Of a DNA stretch of 64,000 nucleotides, positions 17,501 to 24,866 are shown piece after piece; within the stretch, counting starts at the first letter, position 1; each line of letters opens with the position of its first letter. The translations under genes and the position numbers were made by a program. The stretch comes from Nocardioides palaemonis (lineage in GTDB: Bacteria; Actinomycetota; Actinomycetes; Propionibacteriales; Nocardioidaceae): the NCBI RefSeq assembly GCF_018275325.1, contig NZ_JAGVQR010000003.1, forward strand, positions 434,001 through 498,000, written 5' to 3'. The notes beneath the pieces were generated by a model. The model made no database searches. It was given only the letters and a program-made list of their open reading frames with translations, and was not told the DNA's origin.

Positions 17501-17809
17501 GTGGAAGGTCGAGCACGCGGCCGCCGACGTCGTCCGGGCGACCCGCGCGGTGACGCGGTCGCGCAGCTGCTCGGCGGCCTTGCGGGAGAAGGTGAGGGCC
17601 AGCACCGAGTCGGGCGAGGCGCCGCGGTGCTCGATCCGGTCGACGATCGCCTCGACGAGGGTGGTCGTCTTGCCGGTGCCGGGACCGGCGAGCACGAGCA
17701 GCGGACCGCCCGGGTGGTCGACCACGCGCTGCTGGTGCTCGTCGAGCTCGGGGACCACGACCTCGCGGTCGGGGGCGACGAGCCGGTAGCGGGTGGTCGG
17801 GGTGCTCAC
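14576..17809 (-). CDS. adnA: AdnA subunit of the AdnAB helicase-nuclease
   Basis: A 1077-residue partner of AdnB: SF1 motor (Walker A GPGTGKTT near residue 37, VDEYQDTDP, GDPHQSIYGFRGA, HRSKGLEWD, ACTRAR) and a C-terminal nuclease (ILHALAERV, TGFADRLE, VVVDFKSA). A probable Fe-S staple is formed by one Cys before the nuclease (LLCPAQWFF) and three near the C-terminus (CRDCPFVAIC). In Mycobacterium AdnA and AdnB form a heterodimer with two motors and two nucleases. I favour the GTG at 17809 (protein starting MSTPTTRYRLV) with GGGGTG 6 bases upstream; an ATG at 17839 is the alternative. Neither has a strong promoter box. Order and strand match Rv3202c-Rv3201c. Confidence 0.9.
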   Translation of the reverse strand: MSTPTTRYRLVAPDREVVVPELDEHQQRVVDHPGGPLLVLAGPGTGKTTTLVEAIVDRIEHRGASPDSVLALTFSRKAAEQLRDRVTARVARTTSAAACSTFHSFAYALVRKYAPAELYEGAIRLLSAPEADVVLRELLRDNPESVTWPDALRRAVGTRGFVREVQAVLARAREKGLDPAGLRALGIEHDLPELIAAGLFLEQYLTVLDNLGATDYSDLIRRAVIEAEAHRDELRARYAHVFVDEYQDTDPGQVALLRAIAGDGRDLTVVGDPHQSIYGFRGADVRGILDFPASFPTAAGSPAPVVVLRRTRRFGSRILLGAGRVAGRLTLTGSIAPDAREAFLSPEAVPGPQGEGRVEVHTYDTERAEAERLADLLRRAHLEDGIAWDRMAVLVRSGRASIPPLRRALAAAGVPVEVATDDLPLVHDPAVVPLLDALRAVANLDNDDPDSPGFLDPGRIESLLLSPLGGLDASDLRALVRRLRTREKALADATTRRTSRELLRLAVVEEGFLDGVEGPDVDRAVALARLLRSGARMLADRASVEDVLWHFWSETSWPQRLRRQVDLGGAGARRAHRDLDAIVALFDLAARVVEQREHIGVQAFFANVVDQQLPADTLAEQGVRGQAVRLLTAHRSKGLEWDLVVVAHVQQEGWPDLRRRTTLLGADRIGVDASGHPDLVPPVSARSLLMEERRLFYVACTRARRRLVVTAVRSPDDDGEQPSRFLEELGVTIDHQDGRPPRPLSLGGLVAELRRHAADPHVTPALREAAARRLAALAREEVDGRQLVPTADPSTWWGTRSASRSVEPIRDPDRPVPVSASMLDSILLCPAQWFFEREAGGVSAVHQSANLGQILHALAERVAVGELPAEVEPLMAEVEAVWDRLAFRTPWSRQRELARIRKAVGRFVRWHLDNPRTVLGAEQRFRSTVDVDGRPVTLTGFADRLEVDDDGRVVVVDFKSARTAPSGPAVAGNLQLALYQYAVDAGAIDDAAGRAVSSGGAELVQLGIDDDSSSAKVQGQPAHSPDGPERTALREGLARAAALVRAENFPATPGPHCRDCPFVAICPAKGAGSVTVQ

Positions 17810-17898
17810 GCAGGACACCCCATCACGCGGGACCGACATCGCGCTGCCGGCCCCGCGGACGGGGTGTCGTGGGTGGTGCTGCGGTGGTGGGTACGGGC

Positions 17899-19005
17899 TC
17901 AGCCGAGGTCGACGATCGCGGCGACCGGGCCGCCGCCCTCGGGACCCTGGTGGGCGGCCGAGACGGAGACGAACACGGCCGGGTCGCCCGTGACGGAGGC
18001 GGTGACGCCGCCGACGCAGGACTTGATCTGGCGGTGCCAGTGGACGTCGGAGTCGTCGAGCATGGCGTTGCGGCGACCGCGGACCATGCCGTCCTGGCTG
18101 GCCTCGCACTTGAGGAACACGTTGACCAGCTTGCCGTCGAGGTCGTCGGTGCGGGGACGCTCGGGCAGGTCGAGGCCGGCGGAGCGGATCGCCTCCCAGA
18201 TGCCGTCGGCGTCGAGCGCGTCCTTCATGACCGAGTGACCGATGCGGTAGCGGCCGCCGACGCCCTTCGCGTTGCCGACGACGACGATCTGGGCCTGGTC
18301 GAGCTCGACGCCCGAGGAGCAGGACGCGACCGACGAGTAGAGGTCGCGGTTGTGCATGACGTCCTCGTCGGTGGGCATCTCGATCTCGCCGAGGGCGACC
18401 GCGATGCCGAGGCCGGTGACGCCGTTGGAGAGGTCCATCGACTCGTGGGTGTGCTCGGTCCACACGGTCTTGCCGCGCGACTTGGCGTCGCGGATGGTGT
18501 GGATGGTCAGCAGCGGGGTCTTGGTCTGGACGTAGTGCACGTCGGCCGGGTCGGTGATGCCGGCGCGCTCCATGGCGACCTTCACGCCCGCGGCGACCTT
18601 CTCGATCATCGCGGTGTAGCCGATCTCCTCGGGCAGGATCGCCTCGCTCATCGCGAAGCCGGCGGTGAGCCGCATCTCCTCGCGCGACGGGTCGTCCTCG
18701 GGGACGTCAGTGGTGGCGAAGATCGTGGCGTGGGGGCTGATCACGCCGTCGGTGCCGCCGGACCACACGATCGGCACGCCCTTGACCTGCTCGGGGTCGG
18801 CGCCCTTGGCGACGAGCGCCTCGCGGAACGCGCGGTCGGCGATGATGCGGGTGTAGTCGTTGACGCCGCCGTTGCCCTCGGTCTTGCCGATGATCGCGAA
18901 GACGCGGTCGGCGGCGATCACGCCCTCGTCGATGAGCTTGGTGAGCTCGGAGGCGTCGGCCACGGAGTGGATGGGGACCTTGCGGACTTCGATGGCACTG
19001 GGCAT
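17899..19005 (-). CDS. Ring-opening amidohydrolase of the barbiturase/cyanuric acid hydrolase family
   Basis: A 368-residue protein of the three-fold-symmetric AtzD/barbiturase fold, matching the family's usual 360-370 length. Expected motifs are present: [10 protein letters not shown] near residue 42, [11 protein letters not shown] near residue 80, [12 protein letters not shown] near residue 230, and [15 protein letters not shown] followed by [11 protein letters not shown] at the end. These carry the Ser/Lys pairs of the repeated domains. The family hydrolyses one C-N bond of barbiturate, cyanurate or a related cyclic ureide. Which ring is cut here cannot be read from the sequence. The ATG at 19005 has GAAAAGGA 6 bases upstream. 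It follows a carbamate kinase gene by 49 bases, linking ring opening to carbamoyl phosphate use. Confidence 0.88.
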   Translation of the reverse strand: MPSAIEVRKVPIHSVADASELTKLIDEGVIAADRVFAIIGKTEGNGGVNDYTRIIADRAFREALVAKGADPEQVKGVPIVWSGGTDGVISPHATIFATTDVPEDDPSREEMRLTAGFAMSEAILPEEIGYTAMIEKVAAGVKVAMERAGITDPADVHYVQTKTPLLTIHTIRDAKSRGKTVWTEHTHESMDLSNGVTGLGIAVALGEIEMPTDEDVMHNRDLYSSVASCSSGVELDQAQIVVVGNAKGVGGRYRIGHSVMKDALDADGIWEAIRSAGLDLPERPRTDDLDGKLVNVFLKCEASQDGMVRGRRNAMLDDSDVHWHRQIKSCVGGVTASVTGDPAVFVSVSAAHQGPEGGGPVAAIVDLG

Positions 19006-19023
19006 CTGCATTCCTTTTCGTGA

Positions 19024-19066
19024 GGGGTTTCGAGACGGTCGCTGCGCGACCTCCTCAACCACCGGG
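19024..19066. repeat. REP-like palindromic element
   Basis: The segment reads GGGTTTCGAGACGGTCGC then TGCGCGACCTCCTCAACCAC (two adjacent parts). Its core is the hairpin GGTCGC-TGC-GCGACC. I recognise this sequence type as a frequently dispersed palindrome in Nocardioides-like genomes. It spans the end of the carbamate kinase gene, supplying its last codons and stop (19055-19057). Confidence 0.65.
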
Positions 19067-20002
19067 GGGCGTTGGTACGACGACGGTGCCGGCGTCGCCG
19101 GCGACCGCTGCGGTGATCTGGTCGAGGCTGGTGATGATGCCGCGCTGGCCGGTCTGCTCGACGAAGCGGCAGACGGCGTCGACCTTCGGGCCCATCGAGC
19201 CGGAGGCGAAGTGTCCCTCGGCGGCGTACGCCCGCATCTGCTCGAGCGTCACGGTGCCGACGTCCTCCGCCTCGGGCGTGCCCCAGCGGATGACGGCGTG
19301 GGGCACGTCGGTGGCGATGACGAGCGCGTCGGCCTGCGTGGTGCGGGCCAGCAGCGCGGCGCCGAGGTCCTTGTCGATGACCGCCTCGACGCCGTGGAGG
19401 GTGCCGTCCTCGCGGCGCACGACGGGGATGCCGCCGCCGCCGTTGGCGACCACGACGAAGCCGGCCTCGATCAGCGCGAGCGCGGCCGGGGCGTCGAGGA
19501 TCTCCAGCGGCTCCGGCGAGGCGACGACGCGGCGCCAGCCCTTCTCGCCGCGGTCCTCCCAGGTCTCGCCGTGCTCGACCAGGACCTTGGCCTCCGCCTC
19601 GGGCAGGTGGCGGCCGATCGGCTTGGTGGGGGTGGTGAAGCCCGGGTCGTCGCCGTCCACGCGGGTGCGGGTGACGATCGCGGCGCTGCGCCGCTGCACG
19701 CCGCGGCGGGCCAGCTCGTCGTCGAGGGCGTCCATGAGGACGAAGCCGAGGGTCCCCTGGGTCTGGGCGCCGCACCAGTCGAGCGGGACGGGCGGGACGA
19801 CGGCCGCGGCGAGCTCGTTCTTGACCAGCAGGTTGCCGACCTGGGGGCCGTTGCCGTGGGTGACGACGACCTCGTGGTCGTGCTCGATCAGGCCTGCGAC
19901 CGCGGCCATCGCGACCTGCGCGGCGGCGATCTGGTCCTCGGGCCGGGCACGGCCGTCGGCGTTCGTCATGGCGTTTCCGCCGAGTGCGAGCAGGACCCTC
20001 AT
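19055..20002 (-). CDS. Carbamate kinase
   Basis: A 315-residue amino-acid-kinase-fold enzyme with ALGGNAM at residue 6, [11 protein letters not shown] near residue 50, [11 protein letters not shown] near residue 187, VIDKD near residue 210, and ASGSMGPKV near residue 268. It interconverts carbamoyl phosphate plus ADP with ammonia, CO2 and ATP. No arginine deiminase or ornithine carbamoyltransferase genes are nearby. Instead it precedes a ring-opening amidohydrolase, and FdrA/YlbE genes lie in the window, so a role like E. coli AllK in ureide breakdown is more likely than arginine catabolism. The ATG lies 6 bases after TACGGT (20009-20014), a leaderless arrangement. A REP-like element covers its 3' end. 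Confidence 0.9.
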   Translation of the reverse strand: MRVLLALGGNAMTNADGRARPEDQIAAAQVAMAAVAGLIEHDHEVVVTHGNGPQVGNLLVKNELAAAVVPPVPLDWCGAQTQGTLGFVLMDALDDELARRGVQRRSAAIVTRTRVDGDDPGFTTPTKPIGRHLPEAEAKVLVEHGETWEDRGEKGWRRVVASPEPLEILDAPAALALIEAGFVVVANGGGGIPVVRREDGTLHGVEAVIDKDLGAALLARTTQADALVIATDVPHAVIRWGTPEAEDVGTVTLEQMRAYAAEGHFASGSMGPKVDAVCRFVEQTGQRGIITSLDQITAAVAGDAGTVVVPTPPGG

Positions 20003-20068
20003 GCCGCAACCGTAGTGGCGGCGCTCACAGGGTCGTCACGGCAGATTCGGCCAACGACGGCGCCGTTC

Positions 20069-20087
20069 ACTGGCAACGTGTGCCAGT
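20069..20087. promoter_or_regulatory. Inverted repeat ACTGGCA-N5-TGCCAGT, candidate operator
   Basis: A perfect 7-bp inverted repeat with a 5-base spacer (ACGTG), 67 bases upstream of the carbamate kinase start and about 55 bases upstream of its -10 box. Spacing and size fit a dimeric regulator such as the PucR-like or TetR-like proteins in this window. No binding evidence. Confidence 0.4.
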
Positions 20088-20101
20088 CGTCGCGGATCCC
20101 G

Positions 20102-20830
20102 TCAGCGGCCACCCGCGACCCGCAACGTCGTGCCGGTGACGTAGGACGCCTCGGCCGACATCAGCCACGCGACGGCGTCGGCCACCTCCTCGACCCGACC
20201 GGCCCTGCCGAGGGGGACGAGCGGGCCGACACGCGCCACCCGGCCCGGCTCCCCGGCGTCGGCGTGGATCGTGGTGTCGATGATGCCGGGCGCGACCCCG
20301 ACCACCCGGATGCCCTCGTCGGCGACCTCCTGGGCGAGCCCGAGGGTGAGCGCGTCGACGCCGGCCTTGGCGGCGGCGTAGTGGACGTACTCCCCCGGTG
20401 AGCCGAGGGTCGCCGCCCCGGAGCCGACGTTGACCAGCACGCCGCCGGACCCTCCGCGGGAGCGGGCCATGACGCGGACCGCAGCGCGCGCGACCAGGAT
20501 CGCCGCGGTCAGGTTGAGCCCGACCGAGGCGCGGACCACGTCGGTGGGGGTGTCGGCGAGCGGCGCGATGTGGAGGGTCGCGCCGGCGTTGTTGACCACC
20601 CCGGTCAGCCTGTCGGCCGCGCCGACCACCGCGTCGACCCCCGCGTCGGTCGTGAGGTCGGCGCGGACCGTGGAGCAGGCGACGCCGAGCGCGCGGCAGG
20701 CCTGCGCCGTGCGCTCCGCGGCGGCGTCGTCGCGGGCGTAGCCGAGGACAAGGTCGTGGCCGTCGGCGGACAGGCGGCGCGCGACCGCGGCGCCGATGCC
20801 GCGGGTGCCGCCGGTGACGAGGGTGCGCAT
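20102..20830 (-). CDS. Short-chain dehydrogenase/reductase
   Basis: A 242-residue classical SDR. The cofactor motif TGGTRGIGAA at residue 6, the NNAG motif near residue 80, and the catalytic Ser (VNVGSG) and Tyr-x3-Lys (YVHYAAAKAG, near residue 147) are all present. The Arg in TGGTRG suggests NADP(H). It resembles 3-oxoacyl-ACP reductase (FabG-like) enzymes, but the substrate is open. It stands alone between the carbamate kinase gene and the permease gene, both on the same strand. Confidence 0.82.
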   Translation of the reverse strand: MRTLVTGGTRGIGAAVARRLSADGHDLVLGYARDDAAAERTAQACRALGVACSTVRADLTTDAGVDAVVGAADRLTGVVNNAGATLHIAPLADTPTDVVRASVGLNLTAAILVARAAVRVMARSRGGSGGVLVNVGSGAATLGSPGEYVHYAAAKAGVDALTLGLAQEVADEGIRVVGVAPGIIDTTIHADAGEPGRVARVGPLVPLGRAGRVEEVADAVAWLMSAEASYVTGTTLRVAGGR

Positions 20831-20850
20831 GCGGCCTGTCTACCGGATGC

Positions 20851-22143
20851 TCACGCCAGCGCGAAGTAGCGCAGGTAGACCCAGACCCACGCGACGGCGA
20901 GGGTCGCGACCGTCACCACCACGCCGTAGCGCGTGAACTGCCAGAAGCTGATCGGCTCCCCCGCCTTGGCCGCGATGCCGAGCACCACGACGTTGGCGCC
21001 GGCGGCGACGGCGGTCGCGTTGCCGCCGAGGTCGGCGCCGAACACGAACGCCCACCACAGCGGGCTGTCGGCGCCGGACGAGGCGGTGCTGGCGACCATC
21101 TCCTCGACGACCGGCACCGTGGCCGTGGTGTAGGGGATGTTGTCGACGAAGGCGCCGATCACTCCGGAGCCGAAGAGCAGCGCCGTCGCGCCGAGCAGCT
21201 CGCGACCGCCCATCGCCTCCGCCGCCCAGGCGCTGATCGCACCGATCACGCCGACCTGCACGAGCGCGCCGACGAGCACGAAGAGCGCCATGAAGAAGGC
21301 GAGGGTGTCCCACTCGACCTCGCCGAGGAACTCCTCGGGCTCGGTGCGCGAGACGAGCACGGTGGCACCGGCTCCCATCATCGCCACGACGGACGGGTCG
21401 AGGTGGAGCACCGTGTGCAGGCTGAAGGCGACCATCACCAGGAACAGCACGACCAGGCAGCGCACCAGCATCCGCACGTTGGTGATGGCGTCGGCCGGGC
21501 GGAGGTCGTCGAGCCCGTGGACGTTGCCGTGGACGCGCAGGTCGGCGCGGAACAGCCAGCGCGCCATCACCACGAACAGGGCGAGCAGCACGACCGTCAG
21601 CGGCAGCGAGTGGACCAGGAAGTCGGTGAAGCTCAGGCCCGCCCGGCTGCCGATGATGATGTTGGGCGGGTCGCCGATGAGGGTCGACATCCCGCCGATG
21701 TTGGAGGCGAGGATCAGCGAGATCAGGTAGGGCGCGGAGGGCAGCTCGAGGCGTCGGCAGACCGACAGCGTGACCGGCGCGACGAGCAGCACGCAGGTGA
21801 CGTTGTCGAGGATCGGCGCCACCGCCGCACCGACGAGGACGAGCAGCACGAGCAGCTTGTAGGGGTGGCCGCCGGACTTCCTGGCCGCCCACAGCGCGAG
21901 GAACTCGAAGAGCCCGGTCTGCTTCAGCACGCCGACGATGATCATCATCCCGAAGAGCAGGAAGATGACGTTCCAGTCGATGCCGGTGTGCTCGTGGAAG
22001 AAGGCGGTCTCGGCGTCGACGAGGCCGATGACCACCATGCCGGCGACGCCGCCGAGAGCGGCCGCGACCCGGTGCACCCGCTCGGTCGCGATGAGGGCGT
22101 ACGCGACGATGAAGACCGCGATCGCGGCCGAGGTGGCGATCAC
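20851..22143 (-). CDS. SLC13/ArsB-NhaD-type permease
   Basis: A 430-residue membrane protein with about 11-12 hydrophobic segments. It has the ion-transporter-superfamily signatures IDWNVIFLLFGMMIIVGVL near residue 60 and a first re-entrant motif PILDNVTCVLLVAP. A second copy lies in the C-terminal half (AFVDNIPYTTATVPV). STLIGDPPNIIIGS near residue 160 is typical of ArsB/NhaD-type carriers. The substrate could be Na+/H+, arsenite or a dicarboxylate; the sequence does not decide. The GTG at 22143 has GGAGGA 5 bases upstream and overlaps the stop of the TrkA-C gene (GTGA), so the two are coupled. Confidence 0.82.
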   Translation of the reverse strand: MIATSAAIAVFIVAYALIATERVHRVAAALGGVAGMVVIGLVDAETAFFHEHTGIDWNVIFLLFGMMIIVGVLKQTGLFEFLALWAARKSGGHPYKLLVLLVLVGAAVAPILDNVTCVLLVAPVTLSVCRRLELPSAPYLISLILASNIGGMSTLIGDPPNIIIGSRAGLSFTDFLVHSLPLTVVLLALFVVMARWLFRADLRVHGNVHGLDDLRPADAITNVRMLVRCLVVLFLVMVAFSLHTVLHLDPSVVAMMGAGATVLVSRTEPEEFLGEVEWDTLAFFMALFVLVGALVQVGVIGAISAWAAEAMGGRELLGATALLFGSGVIGAFVDNIPYTTATVPVVEEMVASTASSGADSPLWWAFVFGADLGGNATAVAAGANVVVLGIAAKAGEPISFWQFTRYGVVVTVATLAVAWVWVYLRYFALA

Positions 22144-22625
22144 GCGGTCCTCCGCGGGACGCCCAGCGCGTGGACGGAGGCGCCCCCGGTCTCCAGCGAC
22201 TCCGCCCACCCGGCCAGCCGGCCGTGGCGGCTGACCGAGCGCAGCCGGTCCTCGACCGTCGACACCTGCCCGAGCGCGGAGACGACCAGCACCTGGTCGC
22301 CACGGCGCAGCACGCTGCGCCCCTCGGGCACCAGCACCTCGCGGTCCCGGGTCACCAGCGCGACGCGGGAGCCGGCCGGGAGCCGCAGCTCGCCCACCTC
22401 GACCCCGGCCAGGCGTGAGCCGGCCTCGACCTCGAAGCGCAGCAGGACCGCGTCGAGGCGGTCGAGCGTGGCGAAGCCGATCGACACCTTGTGCACGAAG
22501 CTGCCCTTCTCCTTCCAGCGCGGCTGCCGGCCGCGGCCGACGGCCAGGCCGACCGCGAAGCCCACGGCGGACGCGACCAGCGCGACCGAGACGGCCACCT
22601 CGAGGAGGTGCTCGACCGGGCTCAC
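22140..22625 (-). CDS. Membrane-anchored TrkA-C (RCK_C) domain protein
   Basis: A 161-residue protein: one N-terminal membrane segment (LLEVAVSVALVASAVGFAVG), a short cytosolic linker, then a TrkA-C domain of about 80 residues (GVEVGELRLPAGSRVALVTR...GDQVLVVSA). TrkA-C domains bind ligands such as nucleotides or second messengers and gate K+ channels and antiporters. Here it sits between the SPFH protein and the permease in one overlapping operon, so it is probably a regulatory subunit of the permease. The GTG start overlaps the stop of the SPFH gene. Confidence 0.75.
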   Translation of the reverse strand: MSPVEHLLEVAVSVALVASAVGFAVGLAVGRGRQPRWKEKGSFVHKVSIGFATLDRLDAVLLRFEVEAGSRLAGVEVGELRLPAGSRVALVTRDREVLVPEGRSVLRRGDQVLVVSALGQVSTVEDRLRSVSRHGRLAGWAESLETGGASVHALGVPRRTA

Positions 22626-23173
22626 GACGGGTCCTGCGGGGTGAGCCGGGCCTCGACCTCGGTGACCCGCACCGCGGTCGCACGGGTGCCGATCGGGAGG
22701 AGCCGGGTGACCGCCACGGGCCAGGCGTCCTCGCGCCGGTCGAGCTCGGCGACCAGGTCGGCCACCTCGACCTGCGTCACCTCGGCGGCCACCGTGTCCT
22801 CGGCGTGGCGCACGGCCTCCGCGGCCGGCTGCCACGTCGCGCCGGGCTCGACGTCCTCGACCACCAGCGACAGGTCGGCGAGCACGACGACGTCGACGCC
22901 GTCGCGCGTACGGGCCCGCACCACCATCGGCAGGACGCGGGGCTCGGTCGCGACGACCTCGAACCGCTCGGCGACGGGTCGGCGCGCGACCAGGCCGCCG
23001 CGGCAGGCGCGGACGACGCGGTCGCCGCGGACCACGAGCACCAGCTCGCCGGGTCCGGCCCGCCGGATGCTCGTGAGGGCGAGCAGGACGAGGCCGGGCA
23101 CCGCGACGACGAGCCAGACGACCCAGGCGGCACCGGTCGGGTCGGCAGTGGTGTTCTCGTCCGGCGGAGGCAT
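22622..23173 (-). CDS. Short SPFH/band-7-like membrane protein
   Basis: A 183-residue protein with one N-terminal membrane helix (AAWVVWLVVAVPGLVLLAL) followed by a band-7 core: GPGELVLVVRGDRV, a VPMVV-like strand (PRVLPMVVRARTRDGVDV) and a helix-rich C-terminus. It lacks the long coiled coil of typical stomatins. It is the first gene of a three-gene overlapping operon with a TrkA-C protein and a permease. It may scaffold the transporter in the membrane. The ATG at 23173 was chosen because upstream codons fall into the divergent promoter region. Confidence 0.65.
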   Translation of the reverse strand: MPPPDENTTADPTGAAWVVWLVVAVPGLVLLALTSIRRAGPGELVLVVRGDRVVRACRGGLVARRPVAERFEVVATEPRVLPMVVRARTRDGVDVVVLADLSLVVEDVEPGATWQPAAEAVRHAEDTVAAEVTQVEVADLVAELDRREDAWPVAVTRLLPIGTRATAVRVTEVEARLTPQDPS

Positions 23174-23207
23174 GCGCCCAGTCTTCGGAGCCCACCGCCG
23201 CACGGGT

Positions 23208-23225
23208 ATGGGGTCGCGACCCCAT
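23208..23225. promoter_or_regulatory. Perfect 18-bp palindrome between divergent operons
   Basis: ATGGGGTCGCGACCCCAT is exactly self-complementary. It lies 35 bases from both the SPFH gene start (minus) and the histidine kinase start (plus). A LuxR-type response regulator is encoded in the divergent operon, so this is a good candidate for its binding site. Confidence 0.6.
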
Positions 23226-23259
23226 CTGCCGGTGCCGGCTGCGGGTGGGAGGGTGGGGC

Positions 23260-24222
23260 ATGCGCTCGCCCGGCCACCTCACCCTCTCCTGGACGATCTT
23301 CCTGATCAACGGGTCCGTGCTCGTCGTCGCCGCGCTCCTGCTCCTGCTCACCCCGGTGCGGGTGTCGCCCGACCCCGGCGCGACGGAGGCGCTGGTCGTC
23401 GCGGCCGGCCTGCTGGTGATGCTGCTGACCAACGCGCTGCTGGTGGGCTGGGCGCTCGCCCCGCTGCAGCGGCTGATCGGGCGCCTCGAGGACATCGAGC
23501 GACTCGCGCCGACCGACCTCCCCGAGGAAGGGTCCGGCCCGGTGCGCGGGATCGCCCGCACCGTCAACGCGCTGCTGGCGCGGTTGTCGGAGGAGCGTCG
23601 CGCCGGGGACGCGCGGGCGCTCGCCGCGCAGGAGTCGGAGCGGCACCGGATCGCCCAGGAGCTCCACGACGAGGTCGGCCAAAGCCTGACCGTCGTGCTG
23701 CTCGGCCTCAAGCAGCTCGAGGCGTCGGCACCCGCCGCCCTCGTGCCGGAGCTGGCCGCCGTGCGCGAGAGCGCCCGCGCGGGCCTCGACGACGTACGCC
23801 GCGTGGCGCGGCGGCTGCGCCCCGGGGTGCTGGAGGACCTCGGCCTCACGAGCGCGCTCGCGGCCCTCGCCACCGACTTCGCCGACCACAGCACCGCGTC
23901 GGTCCGGCGCTCGTTCGCGCCGGGGCTCCCGGCGCTCAGCCCGGAGGCCGAGGTGGTGGTCTACCGCGTCGCGCAGGAGGCGCTCACCAACGCCGCACGT
24001 CACGCCGACGCGCGCGAGGTCGAGCTCTCGCTCGGGCGTCAGGGCGCCGCCGTCGTGCTGGAGGTGCGCGACGACGGGCGCGGGTTCGAGGGGCTCGCCG
24101 ACGGATCGGGGCTGATGGGGATGCGCGAGCGCGCGGCGCTGGTGCGCGCCGAGCTGTCGGTGGTGAGCCGGCCGCGGCACGGCACCACCGTGCGGCTGCG
24201 GGTCCCGGTGGAGGCGTCGTGA
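23260..24222 (+). CDS. NarL-type sensor histidine kinase
   Basis: A 320-residue kinase. Two membrane helices (about 10-32 and 42-64) flank a very short extracytoplasmic loop, which suggests it senses membrane state. A HAMP-like linker follows. The HisKA_3 dimerisation domain has the phospho-acceptor in ERHRIAQELHDEVGQ near residue 130. The ATPase domain shows QEALTNAARHA and VRDDGRGF, with GLMGMRERA as the lid. It phosphorylates the response regulator encoded next, with which it overlaps by four bases (GTGA). The ATG at 23260 follows a G-rich GGGAGGG site. Confidence 0.88.
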   Translation: MRSPGHLTLSWTIFLINGSVLVVAALLLLLTPVRVSPDPGATEALVVAAGLLVMLLTNALLVGWALAPLQRLIGRLEDIERLAPTDLPEEGSGPVRGIARTVNALLARLSEERRAGDARALAAQESERHRIAQELHDEVGQSLTVVLLGLKQLEASAPAALVPELAAVRESARAGLDDVRRVARRLRPGVLEDLGLTSALAALATDFADHSTASVRRSFAPGLPALSPEAEVVVYRVAQEALTNAARHADAREVELSLGRQGAAVVLEVRDDGRGFEGLADGSGLMGMRERAALVRAELSVVSRPRHGTTVRLRVPVEAS

Positions 24223-24863
24223 TCCGGATCCTGCTCGCCGACGACCACACCCTCGTGCGCCGCGGCGTACGCCTCATCCTGGAGCAGGAGCCCGACCTGA
24301 CCGTGGTCGCCGAGGCCGCCGATGGCGCCGAGGCGGTGGCCGCGCTGCGCGACACCGAGGTCGACCTGGTGGTGCTCGACATCGCGATGCCGCGGATGAC
24401 CGGCCTGCAGGCGGCTGCGGAGATCGCACGGCGACGGGTGCCGCCGCGGATCCTGATGCTGTCGATGCACGACAACGAGCAGTACTTCTTCGGCGCGCTC
24501 AAGGCGGGCGCCAGCGGCTACGTCCTCAAGTCGGTGGCCGACGAGGACCTGGTCGGCGCCTGCCGGGCGGCGATGCGCGGCGAGACGTTCCTCTACCCCG
24601 GCGTCGAGAGCACGCTCGTGCGCGACTACCTCGACCGGCTGCGGCGCGGCGAGCGGGTGCCGGAGTCGGTGCTGACCGCGCGCGAGGACCAGGTGATCAA
24701 GCTGATCGCCGAGGGCCGCTCGTCGCGCGAGATCGCCCGCGACCTGCACATCGCCCCGAAGACGGTCGAGGGGCACCGCGCCAACATCCTCGCCAAGCTC
24801 GGCATGCGCGACCGCGTCGAGCTGACGAGGTACGCCATCCGGGCCGGGCTCATCGAGCCCTGA
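24219..24863 (+). CDS. NarL/LuxR-type response regulator
   Basis: A 214-residue two-domain regulator. The receiver has the acidic pair ADDH at residue 7-8, the phospho-acceptor in VVLDIAMP near residue 54, and LKSVADEDL containing the conserved Lys. The C-terminal LuxR helix-turn-helix reads LTAREDQVIKLIAEG...SREIARDLHIAPKTVEGHRANI. It is coupled to the upstream kinase by a GTGA overlap. The palindrome at 23208-23225 in the shared promoter region is the likely operator, so it may control both its own operon and the permease/SPFH operon. Confidence 0.9.
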   Translation: MIRILLADDHTLVRRGVRLILEQEPDLTVVAEAADGAEAVAALRDTEVDLVVLDIAMPRMTGLQAAAEIARRRVPPRILMLSMHDNEQYFFGALKAGASGYVLKSVADEDLVGACRAAMRGETFLYPGVESTLVRDYLDRLRRGERVPESVLTAREDQVIKLIAEGRSSREIARDLHIAPKTVEGHRANILAKLGMRDRVELTRYAIRAGLIEP

Positions 24864-24866
24864 GCC

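Noticed and set aside
14741..18238. A plus-strand open frame of more than 1100 codons opposite adnA
   Set aside because: Antisense shadow; its composition is Gly/Arg/Asp-rich repeats of no family, while adnA has all helicase and nuclease motifs.
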